This document shows, piece by piece, positions 13,794 through 14,934 of a stretch of 14,934 bases of DNA. This DNA comes from Ruminococcaceae bacterium UBA2656 (GTDB lineage: Bacteria > Bacillota > Clostridia > Oscillospirales > Acutalibacteraceae). The notes beneath the pieces were generated by a model that saw only the letters and a list, made by a program, of their open reading frames with translations, made no database searches and was not told the DNA's origin. Location of the stretch: positions 99,916 to 114,849 of the forward strand of contig DENA01000036.1 of assembly GCA_002359465.1 (NCBI GenBank), written 5' to 3'. Numbering within the stretch: the first letter of the stretch is position 1; each line of letters begins with the position of its first letter. The translations under genes were made by a program, and so were the position numbers.

Positions 13794-14663
13794 TCAAATC
13801 TTCAGCCGCCCCTTCGGATGGGCGAGAAAAACCTCTCCATAGCCTTTTGCGAGCGCAGCGCGAGCCGTCTCAGCCTTTTTTTGCTCGTCGAAAACGCCGA
13901 AAACGGCGGAACCCGTTCCAGTCATCATGGCGCCGAGTGCGCCGCAGTCCAAAAGCGTTCCCTTTATCCGCGGAACATCATCCGGCTTCGGGGGCAGAAC
14001 ATCCTCAAAGACATTGTACATCCGGCGGCATACGGCCGGTAGCTTTTCGCCTTTAATTGCGGAGACAATGCCGTTCGTATCGGGGCGGCGCCTTATGGGG
14101 TACTGGTCCAGCTTTGAAAAAAGCTCCGGCGTTGAAACCGAAAAGCGCGGCTTCACGATGACAAAAAAGCACGCCGGAAAGGCAGGCAGCGGCGTTAAAA
14201 CCTCGCCCCGCCCCTCCGCGAGCGCGGTCCCGCCGCCGATGCAGAAGGGAATATCCGAGCCGAGTCCGGCACCCAGCTTTTCAAGCTCCGCGAGCGAAAA
14301 AGGCTTTCCCGTGAGCCGGTTCAGCGCGCGCAGGACCGCTGCCCCGTCCGACGAGCCGCCGCCCATTCCGGCGCAAACCGGGATGCGCTTGCGGATGCCG
14401 ATGTCGGCCCCGGCGTTCTTCAGGTTTGCCGCCGCAAAAAAGGCGCGCGCAGCTTTCACCGCGATGTTCCGCTCGTCGCAGGGGAGATAGCGCAGGTTCG
14501 TTCCGGCGCGGATATATCCGTCGTCCCGCAGGGAGACGGAAACGTCGTCGCAGAGCGAAACGGTCTGCATGACCATGCGCATATCATGGTACCCGTCCGG
14601 CCGCCGGCCCGTCACGTCGAACGAAATGTTGAGCTTAGCAAAAGCCTTTTCCGTTGTTTTCAT
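13794..14663 (-). CDS. ispE: 4-diphosphocytidyl-2-C-methyl-D-erythritol kinase
   Basis: IspE is a cytoplasmic GHMP-family kinase that phosphorylates CDP-methylerythritol with ATP (EC 2.7.1.148), the fourth step of the MEP isoprenoid pathway. The 289-residue protein has the expected N-terminus AKLNISFDVTGRRPDGYHD with catalytic Lys10. The glycine/serine-rich ATP loop PVCAGMGGGSSDGA lies at 95-108, and GLGSDIPFCIGGGTA contains the catalytic Asp137. A late MTGTGSAVFGVF is the third GHMP motif. The length is normal. The ATG at 14663 is eight bases after AAGGAGG. It starts 19 bases after the stop codon of the apgM-like gene, so the two are probably co-transcribed, with spoIIR next. Confidence 0.96.
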   Translation of the reverse strand: MKTTEKAFAKLNISFDVTGRRPDGYHDMRMVMQTVSLCDDVSVSLRDDGYIRAGTNLRYLPCDERNIAVKAARAFFAAANLKNAGADIGIRKRIPVCAGMGGGSSDGAAVLRALNRLTGKPFSLAELEKLGAGLGSDIPFCIGGGTALAEGRGEVLTPLPAFPACFFVIVKPRFSVSTPELFSKLDQYPIRRRPDTNGIVSAIKGEKLPAVCRRMYNVFEDVLPPKPDDVPRIKGTLLDCGALGAMMTGTGSAVFGVFDEQKKAETARAALAKGYGEVFLAHPKGRLKI

Positions 14664-14682
14664 CGACGGGCCTCCTTTTCAT

Positions 14683-14934
14683 TTAGTCCTGCTCAAAAAG
14701 ATGCGGCATCAGCATCGTGCCTGCTTCCAGATACGGTCCCTTCAGACCGTTTGCCTCTGTGTAGGTAAGACCGGTTCTAAGGTCCTTCCGGCTGTCATAA
14801 ATGAGGTAGGGCACCGGGTCGCCGTCGTGCCCGCGCGTTGAAGTGAGCGTCTTGTGATCCGAAATAAAGAGCAGCCGGTAATCAAAGTCCTCTTTGTCGA
14901 GCCTCGTCGTGAGCGGCTGCAAAACGCGGGAGGT
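14683..14934 (-). CDS. apgM: 2,3-bisphosphoglycerate-independent phosphoglycerate mutase, ApgM-type (C-terminal part)
   Basis: Only the last 83 codons are in the window; the frame stays open to base 14934 and the gene continues beyond it. The visible tail has LLFISDHKT, with the Asp-His metal ligands of the alkaline-phosphatase superfamily. Next comes RGHDGDPVPYLIYDS, a strong match to the archaeal-type cofactor-independent mutase family. It ends in a GPYLEAGTMLMPHLF tail typical of that family. The family includes true glycolytic mutases (2- to 3-phosphoglycerate) and members proposed to act as homoserine kinases in Firmicutes; the fragment cannot tell these apart. A TTG within the frame near 14922 is not the start. 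Confidence 0.87.
   Translation of the reverse strand, partial: TSRVLQPLTTRLDKEDFDYRLLFISDHKTLTSTRGHDGDPVPYLIYDSRKDLRTGLTYTEANGLKGPYLEAGTMLMPHLFEQD

Noticed and set aside
1..14934. CRISPR array, prophage, insertion sequence or defence system
   Set aside because: No regularly spaced direct repeats, transposase, integrase, phage or nuclease-type proteins are visible, and all intact genes have ordinary core or accessory-metabolic assignments.

Overview
This window is ordinary chromosome from a spore-forming, Gram-positive-type Firmicute, most likely a member of class Clostridia with mid-range GC. Four things point this way: a spoIIR sporulation gene, ispE of the MEP isoprenoid pathway, strong AGGAGG-type ribosome binding sites with several TTG starts, and three riboswitch-type leaders that each end in an intrinsic terminator. 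I see no transposase, phage gene, integrase, CRISPR array, tRNA or rRNA gene. The exact genus cannot be named from the sequence alone.

Layout. Bases 1-2900 (minus strand): a MATE efflux transporter with its own promoter, then a two-gene unit of a DJ-1/PfpI-family protein followed by an iron-sulfur aldo/keto reductase. The reductase is broken by an internal deletion plus frame change. Bases 2960-6860 (plus strand): a small YccF membrane protein, then a complete isoleucine-specific T-box leader driving a type 2 (eukaryote-like) isoleucyl-tRNA synthetase. Bases 6880-9580 (minus): adenine deaminase, and a family I inorganic pyrophosphatase behind a fluoride riboswitch. Bases 9580-10106: a non-coding stretch with a strong hairpin and what look like decayed coding remnants. 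Bases 10107-13003 (minus): a P2-type cation ATPase behind a yybP-ykoY manganese riboswitch. Bases 13013-14934 (minus): spoIIR, ispE and the end of an apgM-type phosphoglycerate mutase homologue, in the order apgM-ispE-spoIIR.

How it works together. Most units are independent and have their own sigma-A-like promoter (17-18 base spacing) and terminator. The common theme is RNA-level control by transcription attenuation. Uncharged tRNA-Ile should turn on ileS, fluoride should turn on ppa (whose enzyme fluoride inhibits), and manganese should turn on the ATPase, which suggests it exports Mn2+ as well as or instead of Ca2+.

I did not find a convincing undescribed system. The best items for a second look are the two ion riboswitches and what they say about their genes, the deletion-scarred reductase, the spoIIR ribosome binding site buried in a terminator hairpin, and the remnant-bearing gap at 9660-9850.
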